This document shows, in pieces, positions 15,551 to 17,330 of a DNA stretch of 17,330 bases. Position 1 is the first letter of the stretch; every line of letters starts with the position of its first letter. The notes below the pieces were generated by a model that was given only the letters and a program-made list of their open reading frames with translations, searched no databases and was not told the origin of the DNA. Source of the DNA: Actinomycetes bacterium (GTDB taxonomy: Bacteria > Actinomycetota > Actinomycetes > Actinomycetales > JAJYRW01); assembly GCA_021793895.1 (NCBI GenBank), contig JAJYRW010000011.1, positions 1-17,330 on the forward strand, written 5' to 3'. Position numbers and translations under genes: made by a program.

Positions 15551-16745
15551 GAGTTACCTCATCGAGGTGCACGTCGTAGCGCGCTCCGGCCAGTTGGTCG
15601 GGCACATCATTAGGGACGGCGGCAGTCACCAGTACTTGCCGTGCCGATTGCACCAGGTCAGCCAGGCGATCGCGGCGCTTTACATCGAGTTCGGCAAAGA
15701 CGTCGTCCAAAATTAAGATCGGTTCGCCATCGTCGCCCACCGCACTGAGCAACCGGAACGAGGCTAGACGCAATGCGAGGGCAAAGGACCATGACTCGCC
15801 ATGACTGGCATAACCGCGTGCTTGCAGGTCACCCAAGTGCAGTGCCAGGTCATCACGGTGGGGCCCAATAAGGCTCACTCCCCGATCCAGCTCTTTGGGG
15901 CGCAGTCGAACCAGCGCCGCGCGCATAAGTTCCGCCAGTTCGCTTTCCGAAGGGATTTCTGATGCCGCAGCGCCTGGCGCTGCGGGGGAGGGGTGCGGCG
16001 CTGTGAACCGGGCCGCAGTTGCTGAATCAATGTGGGGCTGGAGCGTGGATTCATATTCGATATGCGCATGCCCCTGGCCGCCGCTGACCTCGTCATAGGC
16101 CTGGGCCACGTGGGGGCGCAACTCATTCACCAGACGCAGCCGGGCAGCCAATAGTTGCCCACCCACGTTTGCCAAGTGTTCATCCCACACATCCAGCGTG
16201 GGAAGTTCGCGTCCTTTCCCGCGGGAGGAGCCCATGGCGCCAGCAGATTTCAACAGCGCATTGCGCTGGCGCAAAATGCGGTCATATTCGCCGCGCAGTC
16301 CCGTCAAGCGCGGGGAAAGCAGCGCGAGCAAATCATCAAGAAACCGCCGCCGCACATCCGGATCGCCCTTAACAAGCGCTAGGTCTTCAGGTGCGAACAG
16401 CACGGTGCGCAGGTAACCAATAACGTCTCGAGCTCGCGGAACCTCGGAGCGATTAATGCGCGCGCGGTTGGATTTACCCGGGTTTATTTGCACTTCCAAT
16501 AAAGTCGAGCGATTCCCGCGCGTCAAATTACCGCGGACTATCGCAAATTCAGCCCCCTGCTTCACCAGGGGGGCACTGGTAGAAACCCGATGGCTCGACA
16601 ACGTGGCGAGATATCCCACCGCCTCGACCAGGTTGGTTTTACCCTGTCCGTTATGCCCAATGAATGCGGTAAATCCGGGTTCTAACTCAATCTCGGCCTG
16701 CGTATAGGACCGATAGTTCAAAACTGAAAGATGATTTAAGTACAC
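15543..16745 (-). CDS. recF: DNA replication and repair protein RecF
   Basis: This 400-residue SMC-like ATPase loads RecA at single-strand gaps together with RecO and RecR. It starts YLNHLSVLNYRSY, the usual RecF opening. Walker A is GHNGQGKT (30-37). The signature region is the actinobacterial ASHGESWSFALALRLASFR, and Walker B with D-loop is PILILDDVFAELD. The coiled middle (LRGEYDRILRQRNALLKSAG) is present. A Pro/Ala-rich stretch (near TAPHPSPAAPGAAAS) before the signature is probably a flexible loop. The start is GTG 16743-16745, only 5 bases after the gnd stop, so translation is likely coupled. The stop overlaps the dciA start. Confidence 0.97.
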   Translation of the reverse strand: MYLNHLSVLNYRSYTQAEIELEPGFTAFIGHNGQGKTNLVEAVGYLATLSSHRVSTSAPLVKQGAEFAIVRGNLTRGNRSTLLEVQINPGKSNRARINRSEVPRARDVIGYLRTVLFAPEDLALVKGDPDVRRRFLDDLLALLSPRLTGLRGEYDRILRQRNALLKSAGAMGSSRGKGRELPTLDVWDEHLANVGGQLLAARLRLVNELRPHVAQAYDEVSGGQGHAHIEYESTLQPHIDSATAARFTAPHPSPAAPGAAASEIPSESELAELMRAALVRLRPKELDRGVSLIGPHRDDLALHLGDLQARGYASHGESWSFALALRLASFRLLSAVGDDGEPILILDDVFAELDVKRRDRLADLVQSARQVLVTAAVPNDVPDQLAGARYDVHLDEVTRV

Positions 16746-16750
16746 CGATA

Positions 16751-17330
16751 TCAGTCACCAGCTGGCCGTACTCCGTGCCCACCGAATTGCTGGCGCAAAG
16801 CTGCCACCGCCTTCATTGCATCGGAGTCGGTATCGCGCGAGGCAAAGCGCGCAAAAAGCGCTGAGGTAATGACCGGCGCGGGAACGGCCTTATCGATGGC
16901 CTCTATAACGGTCCATCGCCCCTCACCGGAGTCTTCAACCCAGCCGCTAATTTCCGCGAAATTCGGGTCATCTTCCAGCGCCTTAACTAAGAGTTCGAGC
17001 AGCCAGGAGCGAATTACAGTTCCCCGCTGCCAGGCTTTAACGACCCCGCGCACATCATCAACGATCCCACTGCCCTCAAGCAGGTCGTACCCTTCCGCAT
17101 AAGCCTGCATCACGCCATACTCCACACCGTTATGGATCATCTTGGCGTAGTGGCCCGCGCCAACCGGGCCGGCGTGGGCAAAACTTTCTTCCCGCGGGCC
17201 TTCCGGGCGCAGCGCGTCAAATACCGGCATGAGGCGCTCAATATCTTCTTTTTCGCCCCCCGCCATGAGTGCGTAGCCCTCCGTTCGGCCCCAAACTCCA
17301 CCGGAAACGCCCACATCCACGTAGTGAATG
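16751..17330 (-). CDS. gnd: 6-phosphogluconate dehydrogenase, short decarboxylating type (N-terminus beyond window)
   Basis: The C-terminal 193 residues of an NAD(P)-dependent 6-phosphogluconate dehydrogenase are visible; the frame is open to the right edge. The motifs HYVDVGVSGGVWG, GYALMAGG, and GAGHYAKMIHNGVEYGVMQAYAEGYDLL (with the catalytic Lys and His-Asn) are characteristic. The short end after RFASRDTD...QQFGGHGV identifies the ~300-residue type (GntZ/YqeC) rather than the 470-residue Gnd. It oxidises and decarboxylates 6-phosphogluconate to ribulose 5-phosphate. In many actinobacteria it lies between dnaN and recF, which is consistent here. Cofactor preference (NAD for this type) follows from the family, as the nucleotide-binding region is outside the window. 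Confidence 0.94.
   Translation of the reverse strand, partial: IHYVDVGVSGGVWGRTEGYALMAGGEKEDIERLMPVFDALRPEGPREESFAHAGPVGAGHYAKMIHNGVEYGVMQAYAEGYDLLEGSGIVDDVRGVVKAWQRGTVIRSWLLELLVKALEDDPNFAEISGWVEDSGEGRWTVIEAIDKAVPAPVITSALFARFASRDTDSDAMKAVAALRQQFGGHGVRPAGD

Overview
The window looks like the origin-proximal part of a moderately GC-rich actinobacterial chromosome. The evidence is the actinobacterial block gnd, recF, dciA (DUF721), gyrB, gyrA, DUF3566 gene, tRNA-Ile, DLW-39 gene and tRNA-Ala, all on the minus strand. Frequent GTG starts, ATGA-type stop/start overlaps and candidate leaderless transcripts fit the same phylum. The family (perhaps Actinomycetaceae) is a guess from general feel. dnaA and dnaN would be expected to the right of the window.

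Region 1 (1-4373, minus): a cellobiose/beta-glucoside-type utilisation operon. It encodes a lipoprotein sugar-binding protein, two CUT1 ABC permeases and a family-1 beta-glucosidase cut by the left edge. It resembles CebEFG-BglC of Streptomyces. The control region (4374-4729) carries a perfect LacI-family palindrome differing from the remembered CebR box at two symmetrical positions, plus a half-conserved second copy 99 bp away. No LacI regulator and no transporter ATPase are in the window.

Region 2 (4730-5947, plus): a compact cassette of two overlapping small multidrug resistance (SMR) genes and a TetR regulator. The first SMR subunit lacks the membrane-embedded glutamate that the second keeps. 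Its promoter has a 16-bp palindrome filling the spacer, and the first gene appears to begin at the transcription start.

Region 3 (5948-8624): three tandem 19-bp units and a perfect 17-bp-stem hairpin separate the convergent blocks. Then come a minus-strand ABC exporter (permease and ATPase) and a divergent TetR regulator. Between ATPase and regulator, three 13-bp dyads with an exact 17-bp period cover the exporter promoter, which suggests local autoregulated efflux control.

Region 4 (8625-9318): tRNA-Ala(TGC) and tRNA-Ile(GAT) with a 39-codon DLW-39 gene between them, and a second, unrecognised 39-codon ORF beyond tRNA-Ala.

Region 5 (9319-17330, minus): the DUF3566 membrane protein, gyrA, gyrB, dciA, recF and a right-truncated 6-phosphogluconate dehydrogenase, tightly packed. 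These are conserved housekeeping genes. The novelty in the window lies mostly in the regulatory DNA and the asymmetric SMR pair; I saw no CRISPR array, transposase, phage gene or obvious new defence system.
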